DNA of 64,000 nucleotides from Labeo rohita. Lineage: Eukaryota > Chordata > Actinopteri > Cypriniformes > Cyprinidae. This document shows, one piece after another, positions 48,301 through 60,900 of this stretch (positions within the stretch are counted from its first letter, which is position 1; each line of letters starts with the position of its first letter). Both the position numbers and the translations under genes were made by a program. The stretch spans positions 32,441,800 through 32,505,799 of the forward strand of contig NC_066890.1 in assembly GCF_022985175.1 (NCBI RefSeq). The letters run 5' to 3'. The notes under the pieces were generated by a model that was not told where the DNA came from, made no database searches, and saw only the letters and a program-made list of their open reading frames with translations.

Positions 48301-50701
48301 CTTATTCTCTTTCTTTCTTTCTTTCTTTTTTTCTTTTTTTTCTGTCCTGGACATGTTTTCATTTTATAAAATTTTCATTTTAATATCTTTTTTTTTTATA
48401 TTGATATATTTAGAATTGTGAATTATTTAGATTTAATATGATTTTTATTTTTATTTATTTATTTAATGTTTGTAATGTATATTTAGAATTGAGAATAAAT
48501 AAATTTAAATGTAATTATTTAGATTTAATATGATTTTTATTTTTATTATTATTTAATTTTGAATGTATATTTAGTTTAAATTTTATTTTATGTTTATTAT
48601 TATTGTTATTATTATTATTATTATTATTAGTTAATTTGAGCTTATTTAGTTTAATTTTTATTTTAGTTTATATATATATATATATATATATAAATAATTT
48701 TTTTTTTTCTTTTCTTTTTTCTTTTCTTTTTTATTTATTTATTTTGTGACCTGGACATGTTTTCTTTTTTTTTTTTTTTTTTTTTTTGTAGTGATTTATT
48801 TAGAATTGAGTTTTATTTATTTATTTATTAATTTATTTATTTATTTTGTGACCTGGCCATGTTTTCTTTTCTTTTTTTTTTTTTGTAATGGTATATTTAG
48901 AATTGATATATTTATGTAATGATATATTTCTTTATTTTTTTTATTTTATTTTTTTGTGACCTGGACATGTTTCTATGTTTTCATTTTTTATGTATATATT
49001 AATATATATTTAAAATTGTGAATTAATCTGATTTAATATGATTTTTATTTTATTTATTTATTTATTTGGTGACAGAGACGTGTTTTCATATATTTAGAAT
49101 GTTTTCATATATTTATTATATTTAGAATTGAGAATTTTATTTATATTTTTTTTATATATCTATAAATAGAATAGTGAATTATGATTTAATATGCCTTTTC
49201 TTTTCTCTTTTGACCTAGTTTTGTTTTCATGTTTTCATTTCTTTAGAATATAGAATTGATATTTATTGTGTTTTTTTTTTTTTTTTTTAATTAATTAATT
49301 TATTTATTTTTGGTGACCTGGACATGTTTCCTTTTTTATATTGATATATATTTAGAATAGTGAATTATTCTGATTTAATATCTTTCTTTTTTTCTTCTTT
49401 TTTTGGTGACCTAGTCTTGTTTTTCTAAGATCCACCCTTGTAGCTCATGTAAAATGTAAGCCCTTCGTAGGTAAACCTCTGAACACATTGTTTCCTTATT
49501 ACGTTTAAATACCTGTCAATCTGAGACTTGGGAATTACTAATGTCAATCATCATATGTTGGCTTAAAATCTTAGCAATGAAGACGTCACTCCACAAGCAT
49601 GTATTATGTCCTCTAGCTAACCCCATATTCAAACAGACCCCCACCTTCCCTTCCATTTCAATCTATTCTCTTATCGTTTAAAGCTGAGAAAATATTTATC
49701 TATTTAAGATTGTTAGGACCCCGAGGGATCAGCGCTCCTTCCCTTAAATGGAGGAGAGCAGGAACAAATGTAGCTGAGGTATATTTTTCCTCACTTCCCC
49801 TGCGCTTCTATCTCTCAGTAGAGCCAGACCTCTGAAGCCCTTGAAAATATCTTGAATCCTAATTATACTCCATTGGAAAGTTTCATGCGGGCAAGACTTG
49901 TGTTGCACTGCTCTGAGATTCCCACTCCTGGAGGAATAACATCCAAGCCTTTTCCCAACGGAGATGTTTTCTGCCTCCCACAATGGCTTTCTCATTAACC
50001 ATCGCTAATGTATAGATGTTTATTTAAGCTGTGGCCTGAAGGAAATACGGCTGTTTGTGGAAAGAAATATAGCTGTATTTGTTGGGTTTGGGTCGTCAGT
50101 GTTTGCTGTGTTTTAATCCTCTAGATTTACTATAGGATTGCCAGGCATGTTTAAAAGAACAGTTACAAACTTTCAGTCTTTTTGCATAAATATAATTATT
50201 TAATTGGTATGTTTTTGTTTTGCATTTTATTTTTTTTTTTAACTGTTATTTTTATTTATTTTTATTTTTTATTTATTTTTTTTAAGTTTGTTTTTGTCTT
50301 GTCTCTTTTTGTTTTATGAGTTTATTTTTTTTTTTTTGCGTATTTTGTTTTGCATTTTTTATAGTTTAAGTTTGTATTGTTTTTATTTTTAGTTTTTATT
50401 TATTTTATTTTCATTTTGTTGTGTTTTTACTGTTTAAGTTTGTTTTTGTATTATTTCTTTTTGTTTTAGAATTTATATTTAATTTTTGGTTTTGTGTGTT
50501 TTGCCACTTATTTTTAGTTCAATTTTGTCTTATTTTTATTTTTGCATTTTTTTTTTTTTTTTGTTTTGTCTTGTTTTTTTCTTTTTCTTTTTTGTTTATT
50601 TCGTTTTTTTTTATTTGTTTAATTTTTGGTTTTGTGTGTTTTGTTTTGCAATTTATTTTTAGTTTAACTTTGTCTTGTTTTTATAGTTTAAGTTTGTATT
50701 G

Positions 50702-50733
<32 letters not shown>

Positions 50734-53700
50734 GTTTATTTATTTTGTTTTCATTTTGTTGTGTTTTTAGTATTTAAATTTGTTTTTATATTGTTTCTTT
50801 TTGTTTTTGAATTTATATGTAATTTTTGGTTTTGTGTGTTTTGCCTTTTTATCTTTAGTTTAATTTGGTCTTGTTTTTATTTATTTATTTGCATTTTTTG
50901 TTTTCTTGTTTTTCTTTTCTTTTTTTTTTTTTAGTTATTTAATTTTTAGTGTTTTTTTTAAGTTTGTTTTTGTCTTGTTTCTTTTTGTTATGAATTTATT
51001 TTTAGTTTTTGGTTTTGTATTTTATTTTTATTTTTATTTGTTTTGTTTTATTTTATATAATTTATTTTGCATTTGCATTTAGTTTTTTGTTTTGTTTTTT
51101 TTGTCTTGTTTTTTTGTATTATTTTTAGTTTTTGTTTGCATAGTTATTTCATTTTGTTTTATTTTAGTGTTTTTAAGTTTGTTTTTGTCTTGTTTTTCTG
51201 TTTCATGAATTTAGTTTTAGTTTTTAGTTTTGTGGTTTGTAATTTTTTTGTTTTGAATAATTTTATTTTTATTTTGAGTTAATTATTAGCATTTTATTAT
51301 TAGCTTAATTTGTGTTGTGTCTTTTGTTTATTAAGTATTTAGTTTTTTTCTTTAGTTTTATTTTTGTTTTGTCTTGTTTTTGTTTTGTATTTTTAGTCTT
51401 TGTTTAGTTATTTTAATTTTTGTTTTATTTTTAGTGTTTTTAAGTTTGTTTTAGTCTTGTTTCTTTTTGTTTCATGATCTTATTTTTAGTTTTTAGTTTT
51501 GTGTTTTGATTTCTTTTGAATTTATTTTTATTTTGCATTTTATTTTTAGTTTAATTAGTGTTGTTTTATTTTATTTATTTTGCATTTAGTTTTTTTTTTG
51601 TTTTGTCTTGTTTTTATTTTGTATCATTGGGTTTTGTTTGTTTAGTTATTTTGTTTTTATTTTGTTTTATTTTTAGTGTTTTTTTTAAGCTAGTTTCTTG
51701 TTTCTTGTTTTCTTGTTTTATGAATTTATTTTTATTTTTTGGATTTCTGTGTTTTGTTTTGGATTTAATTTTTAGTTTAATTTTCTCTTGTTTTTTTTTA
51801 TTTCATGTATTTAATTATTAATTTTGCGTTTTGTTTTCTTTTTGTTTTGTCTTGTTTCTTTTTGTTTTATGAATTTATTTTTAGCTTTTGGTTTTCATGT
51901 TGTTTTTGTTTTTTGTTTCCTGAACTCAAATGTTTAGATGTTTAGTTTCAAAAAAAGTGCAAAACCCAAAAACCCAAAACCCAGTCCTGTCCATATCCAT
52001 GTGAATCCATTATGCAACATACAAAGTGCATAATATTGTCTGAAGAATGACATTTTCCCTCCGATCTAATATACACTGATGAATCATGACAGAGGTGAAT
52101 TTCGACCCCAGTAAGTAAGTCTCAAAAAAGCACTTAAGTTTTTCTTTGGGGACACAGAAAGAGACTTCTTATCTCCGAAATGGTTCTTTTCTCCTCACAG
52201 CGGGACGAGCGCGAGTGTAAAGCTTTGTTTCGAAAGAGCGGCGGGGCGAACGGCAGAGGAGGGTTTCATTAGATAGTGAGAAAATTGCAGAGGTAGTCAC
52301 CCGGCAGATAACAGCCTGGTAATAAGAGAACAGAAATGTACTGATTGCAGGTCATTTATATGAGCCCAAGGAGACTTGGGTGATTAGGAGCGCGGCTGAC
52401 GTGAGATCACAAAGACTCTCGTGGGCTTTCCTGACCCTGACATTGATCAGCCACTGCGGGATCACACCGTTAACACGTTCATTAGCATTTCGTGCCCTAT
52501 TACGGCTCTGCCGCAGGATGTAGTCACAGGTCTTGGGTCGTCAATCGCTCCCTATTTGGACAATCAAAGGTGATTGAATGGATCTTTATTCTTAAAGTAG
52601 ACAGTTTTGTGGCTCAAAGTAAATTATGACCGATGCCCACTGACCTCTGAATGTGTAAGACAAGACAAGGGAATGAAAACTGTCTCCTGTGTGTGTCTTT
52701 TGCAGGATCAGTGGGGACACGTGGAGGAGATCGAGCTGGTGAACGATGGATCCGGCCTGGGATTTGGGATCGTCGGAGGAAAGGAAACGGGAATGGTGGT
52801 CAGGACCGTGTTGCCAGGCAGCGTGGCCGATAGGGTTTGTGTTTACATCTCCTACATATTTCCTTAATGCATTTTGTTAAGAATTATGGGTGATCGCTGA
52901 ACCATTGATTTGAGTTTATATGTGATTTAGCACTGTTACACCCAGTGCAATTTATGCAGTTTATGGTTTTCAGTAGAATTGCAATGTCTGATATGTGAAT
53001 GAATCATTATAAATTCACAAAAAAACAATTGGGTTAAACAGTTGGGTTTCCTGGCATACTTAATGTTTACTTGCAGTATTGTTGCATTCCCCCAAGAATC
53101 TTTGCATTCTTTCTCTCAGCTATTTTATTCCCCTGAAAAACTTGGAAAACAGTTGCATTCCTCCAAGAAACTTTGCGTTTTCTCACAAAAATTTTGCGTT
53201 TGCCCCTGAGAAACGTTGCATTTGCTTTCAAAACGGTTGCATTCCCTGAGAAACTTCACATTAGCTTGCAAAACATTTTTGCAAAAGTTTTTTGCAAAAA
53301 TGTTGTGTTCCCTAGGGAATTTGCCCTGTTTAGGAAATCTAGCCATAAGCTTTCACTCACAAAATTGTTGCATTCCCTGAGAAACTGTGTTTTAGCTTGC
53401 AAACCGGTTGGGTTCCTCCAAGAAACGTAGCTTTCTCTCGCAGAAATGTTGTGTGTCCCTGAAAAAGTTTCCTTTCTTTTCAAAACGGTTGCATTCCCTG
53501 AGAAACTTTGCATTTCTTGCAAAACATTTTGGCTGAAGTTTTTTGGTTTTTCTCATTTCTCAGCCCTAGGTGTTTGCTCGCACAGTTGTTGTGTTCTCCT
53601 GAGAAACTTTGCATTCTTTTGCAAAAATATACTGTTCTTTCAACAAAATTAGTTTTAACTTGCAAAATTTTTTACTTTGCGTTCTCTCACAAAAACGTTG

Positions 53701-56700
53701 CATTTGCTTTCAAAACAGTTGCGTTCCCTGAGAAATTTGACATTAGCAAAGTTTTTTGCGAAAATGTGTATTCCTTAGGGAATTTGCTGTTTAGTAGATC
53801 TGTCCCTAAGCATTTTGCATTCCCCTGAGAAACTTTAAGAAAACTCTAAGAAACTTAAGCTTGCAAAACTGTTGCATTCCTCGAAGAAACTTTGGGTTTT
53901 CTCGCAAAATTGTTGCATTCCCTCAAGAAACATTGCGTTTTCTTGCAAAACTATAGTGTTTCCTGAGAAACTTTTCGTTAGCTTATGAAACTGTTGCGTT
54001 CCTTCAAGAACCTTTGCGTTCTCTTGCAAAAATGTAGCTTGCCCCAGCAAAAACTTGCGTTCTCTCACAAAACTATTATTTTCTCCATCCAACCTATTGT
54101 GTTCGCCTGAGAAACTTTGCATCCTCTTGCAAACCAGTTGCGGTCCTCTGAGAAACTTTGTGTTCTTTTGCAAGAAATGTCACGTTTCCTCGAGAAATGT
54201 TGTTTGCTCAAAACTATATTGTTGAGAAACTTTGCATTAACTTGCAAAATTGTTGGGTTCCCCTGAAAGACTTGCTTTTGACGCAAAAGTATTGCATTTT
54301 TGAGAAACTTTGTGTTAGTTTGCAAAAGTATTGTGTTCCCACTGAAACTTTGTGTTCTCTCACAATTTTTTTTTTTTTTATCTCCACTGAGATACATTCT
54401 CTAGCCAACCTGTTGTGTTCCCCTGAAAAACTTTGCATTCTCTTGTAAAAATTTTGCATTCCCCAGTGAAAATTTGTGTTATCTTGCAAAACTGTAATGA
54501 TCCCCCAAGATACTGTGTCTTGCCAACCTTTTGCCTTCCCCAGAGAAACTTTGCTCTCTCTCAAGAAACTGTTGCATTCCTCAGGAAATTTTCCCTGTTT
54601 AGTAAATCTGGCCTTAAGTATTTGCTTGCAAAATTGTTGCGTTCCTCTGAGAAATTTTGCTGTTCTCTGAGAAACTTAGCATTAGCTTACAAAAGTGTTG
54701 CGTTTACCTGAGAAACTTTGAGTTTGCTTGCAAAAATGTTGCGTTCCCCTGAGAAACTTTGGCATTCTGAGAAACTGTTGTTATTCACCTAACTTTTTTT
54801 TTTTTTTCTAACCATCAGGGGCTCTGTAAATGTGGAATTTTATAAGTACACCTCTCTGACCCTTCTTGGCACTGAGTGTACAAGTTCGTGACAAATTTTC
54901 ATATTTGTCCTGTTTAACTCCTGAAGGACGACCTCCTTAAAGGAGAAGTCGACTTCCAAAACAACAATTTACAAATAATTTACTCACCCCCTTGTCGTCC
55001 AAGATGTTCATGTCTTTCTGTCTTCAGTTGTGAATAAATTATGGTTTTTGAGGAAAACATTTCAGTTTTTTTTTATTTCATATAATGGTCTTGATTGGTG
55101 CCCCGATTTTGAACTTCCAAAAGTTGCAGCTTCAAAAGGCTCTGAATGATCCCAGCCGAGGAAGAAGGGTCTTATCTAGCGAACCGATTGGTCATTTTTT
55201 TCGAAAAATAAAAATTTGTATACTTTTTAAGCACAAAAGCTCATGTAGCACAGGCTCTGGGATGCGCGTTCACGATGTACTATTGAATCATGTTGAAAGG
55301 TCACGCGGAACGTAGGTGGAACTACAGACCCAGTGTTTACAAAGCGAACGCACAAAGACTAATAAAGTGCAAGTCAAATGCTGTTTACAAACAAAAAGCT
55401 GCAATGATGTTGGACGATTCTGAAGTTGCAAGAGAAAATAAGATGGAGTTTATACTCTACCGTTTTTAGCCGGAGTACACAGACAATGAACTTAGACGTG
55501 ATTCGTAGTAGTGATGGGAAGTTCGGATCATTTTACCGACTCGGACCTTTGAGTCTCGTTCAGCAAAATGAACAAATGTTTTTTCGAGTCATTTCGTTGA
55601 TTTTAGAATCAGCGTCACGTGACAGCCCCATAAGATGAACGTACGACTCAGAAAAACCCGAAGACTCGAAACAGGTGAACTAATTAAAGTACAGAACCTA
55701 ATAGGATGTTGCGCATGCACGACTGAACGAATCACTCCCCGAGACGCGTTCTTCCGAGTCACATTAAAGATCCGTTCAAAATAAACAAAGCATTCAAGAA
55801 CGCACATCCCAGAGCCTGTGCTACACAAGCTTTTATGGTTAAAAAGTATAAAAAAAAATATTTTTTGAAAAAAATGGCTGATCGTTTCGCTAGATAAGAC
55901 CCTTCTTCCTCGGCTGGGATCATTTAGAGCCCTTTGAAGCTGCATTTAAACTACATTTTGGAAGTTCAAAATTGGGGGCACAGTTGAAGTCCATTATATT
56001 CACCTTATTTTTCCCATAAGAGTGGGTGCAGCCATTTGTTATTTTTTTGTGTCTGGCTTCCAGTCTCATCCACTTCCAGCTATTTTTAGCTGCACAAAAA
56101 GCTTGTTTTGCTGCTTGATATTGCAAACGAGTGTGTTTTACCATATTATTTTAATGTATTGCCTTAATTATGAACACACTGGTTTTTTAGTGCAAATTTA
56201 CTGCACTTCGATATTCTTCTCATTATTTCCCTATGGCGGATTATGACAGGACGTCTAACACATTACCAGAAAACAGTTTACTTCCGCATTGAGAAATAAG
56301 GTGGATAGCAGACTTGTTGGAACATTGTATCTCCAAAGAATCCTAACATGCCTTCTAAGTAAAGAGTAATTGCTAAATGTGTTAGGTTTTAGATGGGGTG
56401 TACTCATTTATGCTGTGCACTGTATATTGTTGCTTACAATATACAAAAACTATAAAGTTTAGATGTTTAACTAAATGTAAACATTAGGAGAACAGTTGTA
56501 AGATGAAATGGTAGTTTCAAAAGTGACTAGTTTTGAGAATAGACGTCATGTACGACAACGTACAGTATGCATGCGTTTGCAGTAATCTTATTTAGATGAC
56601 TTTTCTCTGTCCGTATCTTCAGCGCTACTGGAAAGCATTTGACGTGGGAACTTAAAAAAAAGCAGATTGTTCAATACACACCTACTAATGTCAGCTTTAC

Positions 56701-57945
56701 TTTCTTCAGTGCTTAGCCAGGAGGGACAGAGACTGGAAAACAACCTGTCCTGGTTTAGACCCCTCACACACACACACACACACACGCCCCTCCTCTTCTC
56801 TCCCACCCAGTGTCCAGAGCTCAGGCAACAAACCCCTTCTTGTTCAAAAGGCACATTGCTTGCATTTCACACATCAGTGGATCTTATGCTCCAAAAAAGC
56901 TGTCAAAATCAGGGCTTTGTTATCCCTGGCGTTTCCCATTTCAACCTTTAATGGCTGCGGCGGGCTTCAATGCACCCCCGCTGTCCCCGGCACAGTGGCA
57001 GGAACAAGCTGCCGAGATTTTCCCTGCGCAAGTTGATGTATCAAACGCCTTTCATGTCTCGCGCTTCACAAAGACGGCTGTTCTCCTCTCCGCGCTTTGT
57101 GTAATCACTCTTTAGTCCTCCCCCTTCCTCTCGCCGTCCGTTTGGCCCGTCTGCCAGAGTCCTAGAAAGAAGAATACGTCTCACAGCTCAAGCCGACCGG
57201 AAAGGGCCGTGAGGAAAGGCCACGTAAGAGTGACACGGTTATTGTGGATTTTAGACTTTTGGCTCTTGCACCTGTGGATGATGGGAACAAATTAGGTTGT
57301 AAATGTGAGATTTGGCTCAGGCCTGTGTTTAGGAGGTAAATTATACTTTGGGGGCCAGAAAAAAATGACTCATAATATGGCTTGCAATTGTGCTGGTACC
57401 AAACAATTTGATATAACACACGTCATATATTAATTAAATAAAATAATACCAATTATATTTATGTAAAATTTTATTAGAAATCTATTTAATTTTATATTAT
57501 TAATTTGTAACGAATACATAAGAAATTAACCATAAATGTTATAACATATTTATATAACGTATTACCACCTTAAAATTGAATTGCGGTAATGAAAATGTAA
57601 AATATGAAATATTTTACCAACTATATAACATGGTCATTTTTGTTTTACCGCCTAAAATTTGCAATGCAGTAATAAAAATATATAATATGTGATATTCAGA
57701 TAAAATAATCATTAGAATAATAATCAAATAATAAGAATAAGATATTCAGATATTATTTTTTTAAATATTTATTATTTTTAAATTATTAAAATGTTTATTG
57801 TTTTTATTATTTTATTTATTATTTTATATTTAAAAAAAAATGTTACCATAAAAATGACAATGGATAGATCAAATTTTTTTACAAAATAGAATTTCTTGTA
57901 ACATTACTTGGATTATTTTAGTTATTTAATTCTCTTAACCGTTAT

Positions 57946-57980
<35 letters not shown>

Positions 57981-60900
57981 ATATATATATATATATATAT
58001 GTCATTAATATTCTTAACATTAATACAACATATTTATAATTATTTTAGCTTTTAGACTGATTTAAACTAAAAGCAATTGTTTTACAGTAATATATTAATT
58101 AAATAAAATAATAAAATTTATATTTGTAAAACATTTTATTAGAAATCTGTTTCATATTATTAACATTTAATAAATACATAAGAAATTAACCGTAAATGTT
58201 TTAAATGTAATGTTTAAGTTTAACAATATAAAAATGTATATATAAAATATAAGATTTAAATATAAACAAAATTAATTTTACATAATATTTAACTGTGTAT
58301 ATATATATTTATAACAAAATAAACATTTTTCCTTGTAATATTGTTATTATTATTATTATTATTATTATTTAATTTTGTTACACAATCATTGGGAATAATA
58401 GGAATTACAGAAAAACATCTGGATTCATTCACTTTCAGGACGGGAGGCTGAGAACAGGTGATCACATCCTGCGGATCGGTGAGACGTCCACTCGAGGTTT
58501 GGCTAGTGACCAGGTGGTGCAGGTGCTGCAGGCCTGCGGTACCCATGTGAGGATGCTAATCGCACGGGACCCTCTGGGGGCGGCCCAGCCTCCGCCTCCA
58601 CCTCCACCTGCCCCCACTGCCGCTCCAGTCACCTCCCTGCCACCTCCACCTCCTGTGCCATCCCGCAGGGGCAGCAAAACGGTACAGAATACACCACCTT
58701 TATAATGAATCAGTGAATGAATGATTTATTAGCTATATGATGCAGTATGTTAAAAACAAACACGTCTGGTTAATATTTCATCCACATTCATTCACAAGAA
58801 ATTTATAATAAATAGGAAAGAAGTTAATTAGTATTAGTTTTTTATTATTTCTAAATAAATACATTTTGTTTTTTATTATTTATACAGAAATCAATCTAAA
58901 ATTGTATGTATTTTCAGTTAAAATGTTAATTTTTAGACTAATTTTATGATCATAGTTTTTTTTTTCCTTTTTTTTTAAATCAAGACATTAGTACATTGTT
59001 CAAAATGATACTTACTGTAAAGCAATTGTTTATAATGTATTTAAGTTGTAATTGTTTATATAACAATGTTTTGCTACCTAAAAATTGCATTGTGGTATTA
59101 AAAATATTTAATATGTAATATTTTACCATCTGTATGACAGTAATATTTGTTTTACCGTCTAAAAAATTGCATTGCGGTAATAAAAATAATATGAAATATG
59201 TAGTATTTTACCACCTATTTAACAAGATAGTATTTGTATTTGATATTTGAATTGCGGTAATAAAAATGTAAAATATGACATATTTTACCAGCTATATTAC
59301 ATGGTCATTTTTGTTTTATCGTCTAAAAATTGCATTACAGTAATAAAAATATAAAATATGTAATATTTTATAACACATTACCACCTAAAAGTTGAATTGC
59401 GATAATAAAAATATAAAATATGAAATATTTTACCAACTATATAACACAATAATTTTTTATTTACTTCCTAAAAGTTGCAATGCAGTGATAAAAATATAAG
59501 ATATGTATTATTTTACTTCCTATATAACATATTACCGCCTAAAAATTGCAATGCTGTAATAAAAATATAAAATATGTAATATTTTACCTCCTATATAACA
59601 TATTACCACCTAAAAATTTAATTGCGGTAATAAAAATGTAAAATATTAAATATTTTATCAACTATATAACATGGTCATTTTTGATTTACTGCCTAAAATC
59701 GCATTGCAGTAATAAAAATATAAGATATGTAATATTTTACCTCTTATATATCATATTACCGCCTAAAAATTGCAATGCAGTAATAAAAAATATAAAAAAT
59801 TTAATATTTTACCAACTATATAACATGGTAATTTTTGTTTTACCGCCTAAAAATTGCAATGCAGTAATAAAAATATATAATATGTAATATTCAAATAAAA
59901 TAATAATTGAAATAATCAAATAAAATAATCCCTGAAATAATATTTAAATAAAATATCCAGATGTGTATCTGCAGTGATAAAGGAGAAATTTGCTTAAATT
60001 TAATAATAATAATAATAATAATTATAATAATAAAAGTTACCATAAAAATGACAATGGATAGATAACATTTTTAACAAAATATGATTTGTTGTAACATTGC
60101 TTTTAAAGTGTAAAACAGAAATGGGAATCTAATAATAGCCACTATGACTTTTTCTTAGTGTCCATCAAAATTACGCCCATAAGCCTATCTGTGATATCGT
60201 TTTCTCATATTATTTTTGTCTGAGGAATTTGGGATAATAAGCAGCCTGAATATGTTTTTGTAGATTCACCCTGTAACAAAAAAGCAGTGTTTGAAAACAA
60301 TAAATCAAAAGTCAGTTTTTGTTCTTTTTGTAATGTTGCAGCCGAATTTGGAGGGCTACGAAATCCATGAAGTTGCGTTAAAAAAGAAAGAAGGCCAAAG
60401 CCTCGGGATCTCCATAATCGGATACAACGCTTTGACCACTAAGGGTAAGAAACACATTTTCCTTGTTTTCCCAGAATCCCGACGACTAATCAGTATGTTG
60501 TTAATTATTATTTCCTCTCGTCTCTGTTGCATGTCAGATGCGGTGGGGGTCTTTGTGAAGAACGTGGTTCCAGGCAGCGCCGCTGAGCAGAGCGGGAAAA
60601 TCCTTGTCCACGACAGGATAATAGCAGTGGGTTCTTAATCACTTTTTAATGAGCTCTACCTTAATTAGCCCCGTGTCCGTACGAGCGCTCTGACAGAACA
60701 GAACGCCAACTAAGCGAGACGTCTCTTTCATCTCATGTTGAGTCACAGTTTAATAAGAACGGGTTTGAGCGCGGACGCGGTCAGCTGTCACGCTCTTCCC
60801 AGACTCACGCTAGGCTAATCGGTCCCGCTGAGGCAACTTGGAGAGCCCGGTTAGCCGGGCCTGAAGTGACTTCTTGATTGTCTTTGTGTCTGTGTGAACA

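Noticed and set aside
50421..50934. 118- and 77-codon Phe/Leu-rich frames resembling membrane proteins
   Set aside because: Produced by T-rich low-complexity sequence; no polar loops or conserved residues.
53125..54711. Overlapping frames of about 60-116 codons on both strands
   Set aside because: By-product of the ~40-bp minisatellite; the same peptides recur in shifted frames.
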